The notes under the pieces were generated by a model that worked only from the letters and a program-made list of their open reading frames with translations, was not told the DNA's origin and made no database searches. A DNA stretch of 64,000 nt from Thaumarchaeota archaeon casp-thauma3. GTDB taxonomy: Archaea > Thermoproteota > Nitrososphaeria > Nitrososphaerales > Nitrosopumilaceae. The stretch lies in NCBI GenBank assembly GCA_001510275.1, contig LFEY01000005.1, forward strand, positions 1 through 64,000, in the 5' to 3' direction. Position 1 is the stretch's first letter. The number at the start of each line of letters is the position of its first letter. Both the position numbers and the translations under genes were made by a program. Shown here piece by piece: positions 26,919 through 35,110 of this stretch.

Positions 26919-27561
26919 AGAATTTGTAATTTTAGTTGATGAAAATGACAATCCAATTGGTACTGAAGAAAAAGTAAAGTGTCATTTGCCAAATGGAAAA
27001 TTACACAGGGCCTTCACTGCTTTATTATTTGACAAGAATGGGAGACTAGGGCTTACAAGACGAGCAAAAGAAAAGATGTTGTGGCCAAGTGATTGGGATG
27101 GTACATTTGCAAGTCATCCAAGAGAATCTGAAACTTATGTATCATCAGGAGAAAGAAGAATGCCAGAAGAATTAGGAATTGAGGGAAAATTAGATTATTT
27201 ACACAAATTTGAGTATCATGTACTTTACAAAGATGTGGGTTCTGAAAATGAAATTTGTGGAACTCTGATTGGAATTATTGATGAATCTACAGTTCTAAAA
27301 AAGATTGAAGGAGAAATAGATGAAATTAAGTGGGTTTCTGCAAAAGAGTTACTCTCAGAATTAAAGACAAATCCTCAGATTTATTGTCCTTGGATGCTTA
27401 TTGCATTAGAATTACTTGATAAATCTGAGCAATCCATACTTGAAAAACATGAAAATATCTTATCTACATGGATGAATAGTGAAGTTCATGAGGGATTGTA
27501 TGATGCAATCAAGACTCATCTACCAAAAAATAAATGGAGGTTAGTAAATGAAAAAAACTAA
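26911..27561 (+). CDS. idi: Type 1 isopentenyl-diphosphate isomerase-like Nudix protein
   Basis: A 216-residue Nudix protein of the IDI-1 family, normally converting isopentenyl to dimethylallyl diphosphate. Conserved features: LPNGKLHRAFTALLF, LTRRAKEKMLWPSDWDG, SHPRESE, the Nudix-like RRMPEELGIEG and the acidic ENEICGTL. The catalytic cysteine expected in the (V/C)CGHP or CCSHP motif (Cys67 of E. coli) is replaced: the sequence here is TFASHP, i.e. Ala at that position. Either catalysis proceeds differently or the protein has another Nudix role. The start is ATG 26911; it overlaps ipk by 8 and the prenyl synthase by 14 bases, so it is firmly in the isoprenoid operon. Confidence 0.85.
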   Translation: MSEEFVILVDENDNPIGTEEKVKCHLPNGKLHRAFTALLFDKNGRLGLTRRAKEKMLWPSDWDGTFASHPRESETYVSSGERRMPEELGIEGKLDYLHKFEYHVLYKDVGSENEICGTLIGIIDESTVLKKIEGEIDEIKWVSAKELLSELKTNPQIYCPWMLIALELLDKSEQSILEKHENILSTWMNSEVHEGLYDAIKTHLPKNKWRLVNEKN

Positions 27562-28528
27562 ACAAATTGAAAAAAATGCAAAAATAGTGAACAAATATCT
27601 TAATTTAAAATTAAAAGGAAGTCCAAAAAAACTCTATGATGCAGCAGGGCATTTGATAATTCATGGTGGAAAAAGACTTAGGCCATATATGGTAATTAAA
27701 AGTTGTCAAATTTTAGGTGGAAAAAATTCTAATGCAATGCATGCTGCAAGTGCAGTTGAAATGGTTCACAACTTCACTTTAGTACATGATGATATAATGG
27801 ATAATGATGAAATGCGTCATGGAGTTCCAACAGTACACAAAAAATTTGGTATGCCAATTGCAATTCTTGCAGGAGATGTGTTATTTTCAAAAGCATTTCA
27901 AATAATCACAGATTCAAAATTATCAGCAAATGCCACTACTCAATTAGTATCTAGACTAGCTAAAGCATGTGTAGATGTATGTGAGGGTCAATTACTAGAT
28001 GTAAAAATGGCTGAAGAGAGAAAAATTCCAACACAAGCAGAGTACATTGCAATGATTAGTAAAAAGACTGCAGCATTGTTTGATGTGTCTTGCGCAATGG
28101 GAGCAATTTGTGGAACAAACAAAGCTAAAGATATTTCAAATCTTTCATCATTTGGAAGGAATCTAGGAATTGCATTTCAGATAACAGATGATCTCATAGG
28201 TGTAATGGGAGATCCCAAAGTTACAAAAAAGCCAGTTGGAAATGATCTAAGAGAAGGCAAAAAATCACTTCCAATTCTAATGGCAATAAAATTAGCAAAA
28301 GGTAAAGACAAAAAAACAATCTTAAAGGCATTTGGAAATTCCAAAGTAGCAAAAAAAGATCTTAGTAAGGCAGTAGATGTGATTCGATCTCTTGGGATTG
28401 AAGAAAATGTCAGAAAACAGGCTCTAAAATATGCAGAAAAAGCCGAAAAATCACTAACAAAATACTCAGGTTCTGCCAAAACAGATCTTATCGCATTATT
28501 GGGTTTCGTAGTTAAGAGAAGTGTATAA
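27548..28528 (+). CDS. idsA: Geranylgeranyl/farnesyl diphosphate synthase (short-chain prenyltransferase)
   Basis: A 326-residue trans-prenyltransferase. The first Asp-rich motif is HDDIMD, with downstream MRHGVPTVHKKFG; the second is ITDDLIG. Phe stands five residues before the first motif (NFTLVHDDIMD), the position whose bulk limits chain length in archaeal GGPP synthases, so C20 product for ether lipids is the likely outcome. The start overlaps idi by 14 bases. Substrate-binding GGKRLRPYMV and Q-I-T-D-D support the family call. Confidence 0.93.
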   Translation: MKKTKQIEKNAKIVNKYLNLKLKGSPKKLYDAAGHLIIHGGKRLRPYMVIKSCQILGGKNSNAMHAASAVEMVHNFTLVHDDIMDNDEMRHGVPTVHKKFGMPIAILAGDVLFSKAFQIITDSKLSANATTQLVSRLAKACVDVCEGQLLDVKMAEERKIPTQAEYIAMISKKTAALFDVSCAMGAICGTNKAKDISNLSSFGRNLGIAFQITDDLIGVMGDPKVTKKPVGNDLREGKKSLPILMAIKLAKGKDKKTILKAFGNSKVAKKDLSKAVDVIRSLGIEENVRKQALKYAEKAEKSLTKYSGSAKTDLIALLGFVVKRSV

Positions 28529-28547
28529 TTGCAACAGGTAGATTTGC

Positions 28548-30254
28548 ATGGATGATGAAATAAAGAGAGAGATTAGAAAAATGACTCTTCAGAATGCATT
28601 TGAGCACGGAGGAAAAACTAGAGATAAAATAATTTTGGGCAAAATTCTTGGAACAAAACCAGAATTTAGAACTAAAGTAAAAGAGATTTCAGGAGAGATT
28701 TCTGAAATTGTTGCATCTGTAAATCAGTTATCATCAGAAGAACAGAAAAAAGAGATTGATGAAAACTTTCCAGAAGTTTTAGCACCTAAAGAAAAAATTG
28801 CAGAAAGAGAAGGCCTTCCAGAATTAAAAAATGCGATACAAGGAAAAGTCATCACAAGGTTTCCTCCTGAACCAAATGGTTATCCGCACATAGGACATGC
28901 AAAAGCTGCAATCATTAATTCAGAATATGCAAAAATGTATGGCGGAAAATTTATTCTGAGAATGGATGATACAAATCCAGAAGCAGAAAGAATGGAGTAC
29001 CATGCAGCCATCAAAGTAGGACTAGAATGGTTGGGAATTGAATTTGATATAGTAAAAAGCACTTCAGATGATATGGAATTGTTTTATGAAAAAGGTATGG
29101 AGTTGATTAATTCAGGTAAAGCTTACGTTTGTACTTGTAAGAGAGAAGATATCAGTAAAAATAGAAGAGAAAGAAAAAATTGTAAATGCAGTATGGCGGA
29201 TATTGATAAAAATAATAAACGTTGGGGGAAAATGCAAGAAAAATTCAAACAGGGTGACGCAGTTGTAAGATTTCGTGGAGATATGAAAGCAGATAATGCA
29301 GTAATGAGAGATCCAGTATTGTTCAGAATCATAGAAGGTAAACATTACACATTAGGTGAAAAATATAGGATTTGGCCTAGTTATGATTTTGCAGTTGCAA
29401 TAGAAGATAGTATGGATGGAGTAACACATGCGTTTCGTTCAAAAGAATTTGAGTTGAGGGAAGAGCTCATTGATGCAATTTTAGATGCATTAAGTATGAG
29501 AAAACCATATCAAGGGTTTTTCTCCAGGCTGGAATTCAAAGGTATGCCGATTTCAAAAAGAGTCATCAAGCCTCTGATTGAAGAGGGTAAAGTTTCATGG
29601 TATGATGATCCTAGATTGCCAACTCTGGAGGCACTAAGAAGAAGAGGAATCAAACCTGAAGCCATTAGAAAATTTATCATGTCATTAGGATTAACCAAAG
29701 CAAACACACTAGCACCATTTGATGCACTTGAAGCATTTAACAGAAAATTTGTAGATCCGGATAGTATTAGATTATTCATGGTAAGTAATGCAAAAAAACT
29801 AACAGTCAAAAATCTACCAATGTCATCAATAGAAATTCCTAATCATCCAGTCAACGATATGGGAAAAAGAAAAATCGAAGTTGATGGTAATTTTTATATT
29901 TCTGGAGAAGATTCACAAAATATCAAAGAAGGAATGCGGATTCGGCTTTTAGGATTAGGAAATATTTCCATTACAAAAGAAGGCGAAGAACTTGAAGGGG
30001 AATTTGTAGAAGGAGACCAAACCAAGATTGCAAAAATTCAGTGGGTGCCTCAAAAAACTGCACATCAAATTAAGATGATTATCCCCAAAGTATTATTCAA
30101 TGGAGAAGAATTCAATGAAAATAGTTTAGAAGAATTAGATGTATACACAGAATCGCATTATCTACAATTAAAAGAAGGAGAAGAAATTCAATTTGTTAGA
30201 TTTGGATATTGTAGAAAAGATTCGCAAAATCAAGCAATTTTTACACATAAGTGA
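28548..30254 (+). CDS. gltX: Glutamyl-tRNA synthetase, archaeal type
   Basis: A 568-residue class I synthetase of the archaeal/GlnRS-like type. It has the nucleotide-binding RFPPEPNGYPHIGHAKAA, the YVCTCKREDI region, and the KMSKS-equivalent MPISKRVIKPL. The C-terminal half is the beta-barrel anticodon-binding type (for example FVEGDQTKIAKIQWVP), as in GlnRS. In archaea this enzyme charges both tRNA-Glu and tRNA-Gln, the latter then being amidated. It closes the long plus-strand run starting at rpoN; tRNA-Glu itself lies at 50865. Confidence 0.96.
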   Translation: MDDEIKREIRKMTLQNAFEHGGKTRDKIILGKILGTKPEFRTKVKEISGEISEIVASVNQLSSEEQKKEIDENFPEVLAPKEKIAEREGLPELKNAIQGKVITRFPPEPNGYPHIGHAKAAIINSEYAKMYGGKFILRMDDTNPEAERMEYHAAIKVGLEWLGIEFDIVKSTSDDMELFYEKGMELINSGKAYVCTCKREDISKNRRERKNCKCSMADIDKNNKRWGKMQEKFKQGDAVVRFRGDMKADNAVMRDPVLFRIIEGKHYTLGEKYRIWPSYDFAVAIEDSMDGVTHAFRSKEFELREELIDAILDALSMRKPYQGFFSRLEFKGMPISKRVIKPLIEEGKVSWYDDPRLPTLEALRRRGIKPEAIRKFIMSLGLTKANTLAPFDALEAFNRKFVDPDSIRLFMVSNAKKLTVKNLPMSSIEIPNHPVNDMGKRKIEVDGNFYISGEDSQNIKEGMRIRLLGLGNISITKEGEELEGEFVEGDQTKIAKIQWVPQKTAHQIKMIIPKVLFNGEEFNENSLEELDVYTESHYLQLKEGEEIQFVRFGYCRKDSQNQAIFTHK

Positions 30255-30260
30255 TCAATA

Positions 30261-31130
30261 ATGAAAATAGCACGACTGTTACATGACAATTATGAAACAT
30301 ATGGTTTTGTAAAAGGAGATAGAGTTGCTACAAAAGATGAAATTACTTATCTTACCGGAGTTCCAATTCCACAAAATATAAAAGATTTTCTTTTTGATGG
30401 ATGGTATGATGAAATAAAAAACAAGATCAATAATTTGTCATATAGAGAAAATATTTCAAAATATAAATTATTATCACCAATCCCCAATCCAAATAAAATA
30501 ATTTGTTTAGCATTCAACTATAGGGATCATGCTGAAGAACAACAATTACAAGCACCAGAAGATCCTGTTATGGTGATAAAGCCACGAACAGCACTAAATA
30601 GTACTGAATCAGATATTGTGTGCCCAGATTTTGTTTCACAACTAGACTATGAAGTAGAATTAGCTGTTATAATTGGAAAAAACTGCAAAAACATTAGCGT
30701 AGAAGATGCAACAAGTGCAGTATTTGGATACATGATATTCAATGATGTCTCAGCTAGAGACATTCAATTCAAGGATAAGCAGTTTACTAGGGGAAAGGGT
30801 TTTGATTCATTTGCACCATGTGGGCCATGGATTACAACAGCTGATGAAATCCAAGATGCTCAAAATCTAAAACTAACAACCAAAATTAACGGAGAATTAA
30901 GACAAAACTCTTCTACAAGTAAAATGTTCATAAAAATCCCAGAAATTGTTTCAAAAATTTCTAAAGTCATGACTTTGGAAAAAGGAGACATCATTGCTAC
31001 TGGAACACCTGCAGGAGTAATGTTAAACAATCCAAATGCAGTATTTTTGAAAGATGGAGATAAAATAGAGATGGAAATTGAAGGTCTTGGAATTTTAAAC
31101 AACAGAATAAAGTTTGTTAGATCAGATTAA
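30261..31130 (+). CDS. Fumarylacetoacetate hydrolase-family protein
   Basis: A 289-residue protein of the FAH superfamily, which cleaves or isomerises beta-keto acids or decarboxylates oxaloacetate. Motifs are CLAFNYRDHAEE, LDYEVELAVIIGK (metal-binding Glu residues), YMIFNDVSARDIQ, TRGKGFDSFAPCGPW and TLEKGDIIATGTPAGVM. The substrate cannot be told from sequence; archaeal members are often oxaloacetate decarboxylases or acylpyruvases. It starts 6 bases after gltX and is convergent with the next gene (4-base overlap). Confidence 0.9.
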   Translation: MKIARLLHDNYETYGFVKGDRVATKDEITYLTGVPIPQNIKDFLFDGWYDEIKNKINNLSYRENISKYKLLSPIPNPNKIICLAFNYRDHAEEQQLQAPEDPVMVIKPRTALNSTESDIVCPDFVSQLDYEVELAVIIGKNCKNISVEDATSAVFGYMIFNDVSARDIQFKDKQFTRGKGFDSFAPCGPWITTADEIQDAQNLKLTTKINGELRQNSSTSKMFIKIPEIVSKISKVMTLEKGDIIATGTPAGVMLNNPNAVFLKDGDKIEMEIEGLGILNNRIKFVRSD

Positions 31131-31912
31131 GCCAAAGATTTCTTCATTAAATGAAATGAAATTCTATGTTCCAATGAATCAAAAATGGGCAATTGTTCTT
31201 TAGTCAAAATTTGTATTCTTTCATAGTTTTTTTCCATACCATAATTTTGTAAAAAGGAAATTACTTGTAATGTAGTGTTTTGTGAACCTGAAAATAATGT
31301 AACAATTAAGGTTTTATCAAAATGCTCAGAATCAGTAAGAATCGCAATTGAATCTTTGTCATCTATATTAGATTTAACAATTTTATTTTGTTTATAAAAT
31401 ATAGAAAGCGTAGCATCATCAATAGGAAGCCACCTCCAAGATTTTACATAATGGGAATAAAGTTGACGATTTAGGGATTTTTCAAAGTGAACGTCATAAT
31501 TTAAATTTCTTTTTGGTAGAAGAGAATAAAAATTCCAGGTTTGAAAGCGGTTATAATCTAAAGTATTTGCCATAGAAAGAGATGAAGTATTTTGAGTATC
31601 AATTAACATAAAGGAAGATAAAGTGTCATTTTCTTTTCCTATGGATTCAGCATGTTTTACTAGTTCAGATGCAATTTTTTGTCTACGAAAATTTGGGTCA
31701 ATTCTAATTCCCTCAATCCAGATTTGATCATCTGAGTAAAATGCATGACAAGTTCCAACTGGAGATTGTTTTTCAAATATGAAGAAATTACCTTCAGTTA
31801 ACCAAAAATCCCAAACTTGATCTATATAGTCCCCCCAAGAAAAAGTATCTTTACAAAATTTTAAAATTGGAATTTTATCTAAAGCATTTGCCTCTCTAAT
31901 CATTATCGTCAT
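31127..31912 (-). CDS. GNAT-family N-acetyltransferase
   Basis: A roughly 261-residue protein. The N-terminal half carries a GNAT domain: IREANALDKIPIL, then DQIWIEGIRIDPNFRRQKIASELV (the acetyl-CoA-binding loop R-x-x-K-I-A). The C-terminal half, about 120 residues, is a second unassigned domain (FEKSLNRQLYSHYVKSW). The start is uncertain: ATG 31912 is used here, ATG 31903 is equally possible. It is divergent from the Rieske gene, and TATA-like AT stretches lie between them at 31911-31932. The acceptor substrate is unknown. Confidence 0.75.
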   Translation of the reverse strand: MTIMIREANALDKIPILKFCKDTFSWGDYIDQVWDFWLTEGNFFIFEKQSPVGTCHAFYSDDQIWIEGIRIDPNFRRQKIASELVKHAESIGKENDTLSSFMLIDTQNTSSLSMANTLDYNRFQTWNFYSLLPKRNLNYDVHFEKSLNRQLYSHYVKSWRWLPIDDATLSIFYKQNKIVKSNIDDKDSIAILTDSEHFDKTLIVTLFSGSQNTTLQVISFLQNYGMEKNYERIQILTKEQLPIFDSLEHRISFHLMKKSLA

Positions 31913-31954
31913 TATATACAAAAAAATATTAAGAATAATCAAATAAAAAGTACA

Positions 31955-32263
31955 ATGGGAAAAATTATAGCTGGTAAAACATCAGATATCCCTCCTGGAG
32001 AGATGATCAAGGTATCGATTGATGGAAGAGATATCTTAGTTGCAAATATTGATGGTGGGTATTGTGCAACAGATGATTCTTGTACGCATTCTGGTTCCAG
32101 TCTATCAGATGGAAAATTGGATGGATGTACAATTACATGTGGTTGGCATGGAGCAGAATTTGATTGTAAAACTGGAAAATTAGTTAAATTCCCAGCAAAA
32201 ATTAGAGATTTAACATCATACAATGTTGTAGTAGAATCAGATAACGTATTTGTAGAGATGTAA
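31955..32263 (+). CDS. Rieske [2Fe-2S] ferredoxin-like protein
   Basis: A 102-residue soluble Rieske protein with the two cluster-binding motifs CTHSGSSL and CGWHGAEFD (C-x-H ... C-x2-H). There is no signal peptide or membrane helix, so it resembles the small cytoplasmic Rieske ferredoxins that feed electrons to oxygenases or reductases, rather than a bc1-type subunit. The start ATG has a TATA-like TTATATACA about 40 bases upstream. The partner enzyme is unknown; none is adjacent. Confidence 0.92.
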   Translation: MGKIIAGKTSDIPPGEMIKVSIDGRDILVANIDGGYCATDDSCTHSGSSLSDGKLDGCTITCGWHGAEFDCKTGKLVKFPAKIRDLTSYNVVVESDNVFVEM

Positions 32264-32299
32264 CTATATACTTCTAATTTTTAAGAAAAAGTGTAAAAA

Positions 32300-32569
32300 A
32301 TGGCAGACGAGAATCAAAATAAAGAATCTATGAAAGAAGCAATTGAAACATTAAATCAGATTGCTTCCAATAATTCTACTCCAAAAACAATAAAAAAATC
32401 AATTTCAGATTTGATTGTAGATTTGAATAATAAAGAGTATTCACTATCAGTGAGAGCTGCAAATACAATTAGTCTCCTAGATGATGTAACACAAGATCCC
32501 AATATGCCCTCATATGTAAGAACACAGTTGTGGCAAGCAGTTTCAAAATTAGAAAGTATAAGAGAATAA
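32300..32569 (+). CDS. UPF0147-family protein
   Basis: An 89-residue helical protein with ETLNQIASNNSTPKTIKKSI, LSVRAANTISLLDDV and DPNMPSYVRTQLWQAVSKLE, the signature of the archaeal UPF0147 family. Its function is not established. It lies 36 bases after the Rieske gene, on the same strand. Confidence 0.85.
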   Translation: MADENQNKESMKEAIETLNQIASNNSTPKTIKKSISDLIVDLNNKEYSLSVRAANTISLLDDVTQDPNMPSYVRTQLWQAVSKLESIRE

Positions 32570-32594
32570 ATTCTCGTTTATAGGAATAATACTA

Positions 32595-33356
32595 TTGAAA
32601 ATTGAAGAGTATCTACAAACACTTCCAAAAAAGTTACTTAGTGGTGAAGATGTACAGCTTCCAGAAAAATCTTTTAGGGAAATTTTCAAATTTGCAGATA
32701 TAGGGAAAAATGACGTTTTTTATCATTTAGGCTGTGGTAATGAAATAGGAATTGAAATTGCAATAAATGAGTTCAAAGTAAAAAAAGCAGTAGGAATAGA
32801 TAATAATCCTGAAAAAATTCAAGCAGCAAAAGAAATTCTTAAACAAAAAAATATTCAAGGACAACTAATTTGCAATGATATAGAAGAATCAGACATCTCA
32901 GATGCATCTGTAATTTTGTTTTGGTTTACAGATGAAAATGTAATTAATCAAATGTTAGAAAAGTTTGGAAATCTAAAACCAGAAACAAAAATAATTACAA
33001 TTTGGGGACCACTTCCAGATTGTCTTCCAGATAAAGTAAATTTCCCATACATTATCAACAAAACACCATTCAAAAAAGCACAAAATATGCAAGAGCAGTT
33101 ATTAGCAATTTTTGGGGTAAAATGCATAGATTTTGTAACAGCATGGGAATTTGCAGAAAGATACACAAAATCTATTGGAACTCCTGAAATTAGAAATGAT
33201 CGATTTTTGACAATTATACAGACATTAGTAATTTGGATTAATGCAAAAAAATTAGGAGTAGCGTGTAGTGAGGAAGTTCCAGAATCTATTCAAACGTATA
33301 TCAACATTATGAAAATGCATTTTGACATAGATTTTGAATATCTTTTAAAGGAATAA
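32595..33356 (+). CDS. SAM-dependent methyltransferase-like protein
   Basis: A 253-residue protein with a class I methyltransferase fold: DVFYHLGCGNEIGIEIAI (motif I), KAVGIDNNPEKIQAAKEIL (motif II, the acidic residue binding SAM ribose) and GQLICNDIEESDISDASVIL (motif III). The C-terminal ~100 residues are helical and unassigned. The arrangement resembles the Dot1-like/histone-lysine methyltransferase-like proteins described in archaea, but the target is unknown. Start is TTG at 32595. Confidence 0.78.
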   Translation: MKIEEYLQTLPKKLLSGEDVQLPEKSFREIFKFADIGKNDVFYHLGCGNEIGIEIAINEFKVKKAVGIDNNPEKIQAAKEILKQKNIQGQLICNDIEESDISDASVILFWFTDENVINQMLEKFGNLKPETKIITIWGPLPDCLPDKVNFPYIINKTPFKKAQNMQEQLLAIFGVKCIDFVTAWEFAERYTKSIGTPEIRNDRFLTIIQTLVIWINAKKLGVACSEEVPESIQTYINIMKMHFDIDFEYLLKE

Positions 33357-33396
33357 TCTGTATAATCCTTTTATTTTGTTTTAAAGTGAAAGGAGT

Positions 33397-33744
33397 ATGG
33401 ATGGTAGAATTAACATCAATGTTTCTGCAATAGATTATGATAAAACAAGTAAAGCATTAACTCAACAACTAATTCTTTTAGAAGAAATGGTTCACAGTAA
33501 TGACGATTTTGTTATGACTGATTCAGAATTCGCTTTTGGATGGCACTTTTTTGTATTAAGTATAAACAAATCACTTGTTGAAAAATTGGTAGAAATGATG
33601 GGACCAGATTTTAATAAATTAAAGGGAAAAGGAACAGAAAAGAAATTTCTTACATGGCTAACAAATAATGTAGAGAGTAAATCTCCTCGATTCAAGCTAG
33701 CTATTAAAGAAGAAATGGAATCAAGTAAATTTGGTATTTTCTAA
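33397..33744 (+). CDS. Conserved-looking protein of unknown function
   Basis: A 115-residue soluble protein, mixed alpha/beta, with an aromatic patch (FAFGWHFFVLSI) and a basic C-terminal half (KGKGTEKKFLTWL). It begins 40 bases after the methyltransferase gene. I do not recognise the family. An upstream GAAAGGAG-like sequence just before the ATG (AAGTGAAAGGAGT) could act as a Shine-Dalgarno site. Confidence 0.65.
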   Translation: MDGRININVSAIDYDKTSKALTQQLILLEEMVHSNDDFVMTDSEFAFGWHFFVLSINKSLVEKLVEMMGPDFNKLKGKGTEKKFLTWLTNNVESKSPRFKLAIKEEMESSKFGIF

Positions 33745-33876
33745 AAATTAGGTAGAAAAAAAGGATTAATTTTTACTCATTGAAAAAAATGATTTCAGAA
33801 TCTTCAAATAATAGCCAGAACTAATATTTAAAATTCTTTTAGAAAATCTTATCATCTAGAATGTTTACTAACAATT

Positions 33877-34224
33877 ATGGAAATTCATCAAGCAGTTGAA
33901 AAAGTTTTGAAGGTAAGTCCATCTGTTAGAGTCGTAAGTGTATGCGATCTAAAAGGAAAACTGGTGTTTTCAGAACGTGCTAAAAAAGTGAACATTTTGG
34001 TGTCAAAGAAACAAAGCTTGGCATCATTAAAGGCAGCAGCAAAAGATTGGAACCGACGAAAAAAACTGTTAAAGACACTTGGTTCATGCAAGTATGTTGT
34101 TGCAGAATATGAACACGTGAAAAGGATAATTATGCCTGCAGGAAGAAACCATATTTTGTACATAACTACTACTGCTTCATTAGATCATAACAAAGTAGTT
34201 CGTAAGGTACGATCTTTCAAGTAA
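33877..34224 (+). CDS. Roadblock-like small protein (DUF6659-type), unknown function
   Basis: A 115-residue protein that reads as alternating strands and helices: VRVVSVCDLKGKLVFSE, then VKRIIMPAGRNHILYITT and a closing helix. This layout resembles roadblock/LC7-type proteins, and small proteins of this kind are abundant in thaumarchaea, where some are annotated DUF6659. The central part is strongly basic (KDWNRRKKLLKTL). It is monocistronic and followed by an oligo-T run. Confidence 0.65.
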   Translation: MEIHQAVEKVLKVSPSVRVVSVCDLKGKLVFSERAKKVNILVSKKQSLASLKAAAKDWNRRKKLLKTLGSCKYVVAEYEHVKRIIMPAGRNHILYITTTASLDHNKVVRKVRSFK

Positions 34225-34238
34225 TCATAACAATTCTA

Positions 34239-34246
34239 TTTTTTTT
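34239..34246 (+). terminator. Oligo-T archaeal terminator
   Basis: A run of eight T residues begins 15 bases after the stop codon of the preceding gene. Oligo-T tracts without a hairpin are the usual archaeal terminators. Confidence 0.45.
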
Positions 34247-34344
34247 CTACATCTTATTCAAATTAGATCATTAATTATTTTCAAAACCTTTTAGGGATGA
34301 TACATTTTGTTAATTATTTTTTTAGACTATTCCCACAGAGTTGC

Positions 34345-34599
34345 TTAGAGTTTTCTTTTATTGGTGCCTCTTCCTGAACTAACCCACATTCCTTTTGTAT
34401 CAGGTCTTGCTTTTGGTTCAGGGTTATCTCCAAATTTTATTCTTCCAGTTCCTCGTCCTGTTGAGATAAACTTATCTTTAGATGCTGCTTTTCTTGCAGC
34501 TTGGATTTTCTTGAAATCTTCTCCAGTCCATTTTGCTGCATCAGTATCAACTTCGATAATTTTAGTACCTCTGCCGGAACGTACTCTTATTTTTGCCAT
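34345..34599 (-). CDS. SGRGT-repeat basic protein, copy 1
   Basis: An 84-residue, strongly basic protein (start MAKIRVRSGRGTKI at ATG 34599). It contains three copies of the motif (S/T)GRGT, at the N-terminus, middle and C-terminus, separated by a helical stretch (DAAKWTGEDFKKIQAARKAA) and a Pro-containing stretch (NPEPKARPDTKGM). It is clearly paralogous to the protein at 36221-36484. The Gly-Arg repeats recall RGG or histone-tail-like nucleic-acid-binding sequences, but no known domain is recognised. The two copies lie 1.6 kb apart in opposite orientation. Confidence 0.75.
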   Translation of the reverse strand: MAKIRVRSGRGTKIIEVDTDAAKWTGEDFKKIQAARKAASKDKFISTGRGTGRIKFGDNPEPKARPDTKGMWVSSGRGTNKRKL

Positions 34600-34766
34600 T
34601 GTAATCACTATTGTATGGAAATTCTCATTAATAAAATTTTGAAAAACATTAATTTTTGCAGAAGGTGTTGAATTAAGTGATTGAACAAAATTACGTATAA
34701 AAAATGTAATTTATTTTCTTGTAAAAGTTTCTAGCATAATTTTTATGATTTTAAAAAAATTATGTA

Positions 34767-34839
34767 GGCCCTCGAGGGGAATCGAACCCCTGTCCGGGGA
34801 TCCACAATCCCCTATACTAGCCACTGTACTACGAAGGCC
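34767..34839 (-). tRNA. tRNA-His (GTG) with encoded G-1
   Basis: Read on the minus strand from 34839, an eight-base-pair acceptor stem (GGCCTTCG with CGAGGGCC) includes the extra G-1:C73 pair that is the identity mark of histidine tRNAs, so G-1 is genomically encoded. Anticodon arm GGGGA-TTGTGGA-TCCCC gives GTG. T arm AGGGG-TTCGATT-CCCCT. No intron and no CCA. Confidence 0.94.
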
Positions 34840-34933
34840 ACAAAAAAGAAAGTTAGTTTATCCTGTAATAATCTTTGATGTCTAACTGAAAATTAGACTG
34901 TAGACTTATTATTGACTAGTTTGAATTTAAAAT

Positions 34934-35014
34934 ATGCGATTATGGTGGATTGGAATGGCAATAGCAATTGGATTCACATGGGTTGGAATGAATTATTTAC
35001 TTCCATTCAAGTAG
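34934..35014 (+). CDS. 26-residue single-helix membrane mini-protein
   Basis: A short ATG frame encodes MRLWWIGMAIAIGFTWVG plus eight more residues ending LLPFK. It is one hydrophobic helix framed by Trp and basic residues. A TATA-like stretch (TTTAAAATATG region) directly precedes it. Such peptides may be accessory subunits of membrane complexes, but I can name no partner. The frame is short, so chance is not excluded; the clean hydrophobic composition with a charged start and end is the support. Confidence 0.35.
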   Translation: MRLWWIGMAIAIGFTWVGMNYLLPFK

Positions 35015-35110
35015 CCTCAAATTCAAGAATGTTTTTAAATTTCACAACTAAAATTTTTACATAAAATATATCGATCGCTTTAAATTTGTTGTATTAGGGT
35101 ATTTTTCGAC

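Noticed and set aside
26618-26992. Minus-strand frame of 124 codons across ipk and idi
   Set aside because: It is antisense to two real overlapping genes and rich in Phe/Leu/Ser, as shadow frames are here.
26911-27561. IDI homologue as a pseudogene
   Set aside because: Despite the missing Cys the frame is intact, other motifs are kept, and it overlaps both neighbours in a tight operon, which argues for a functional product.
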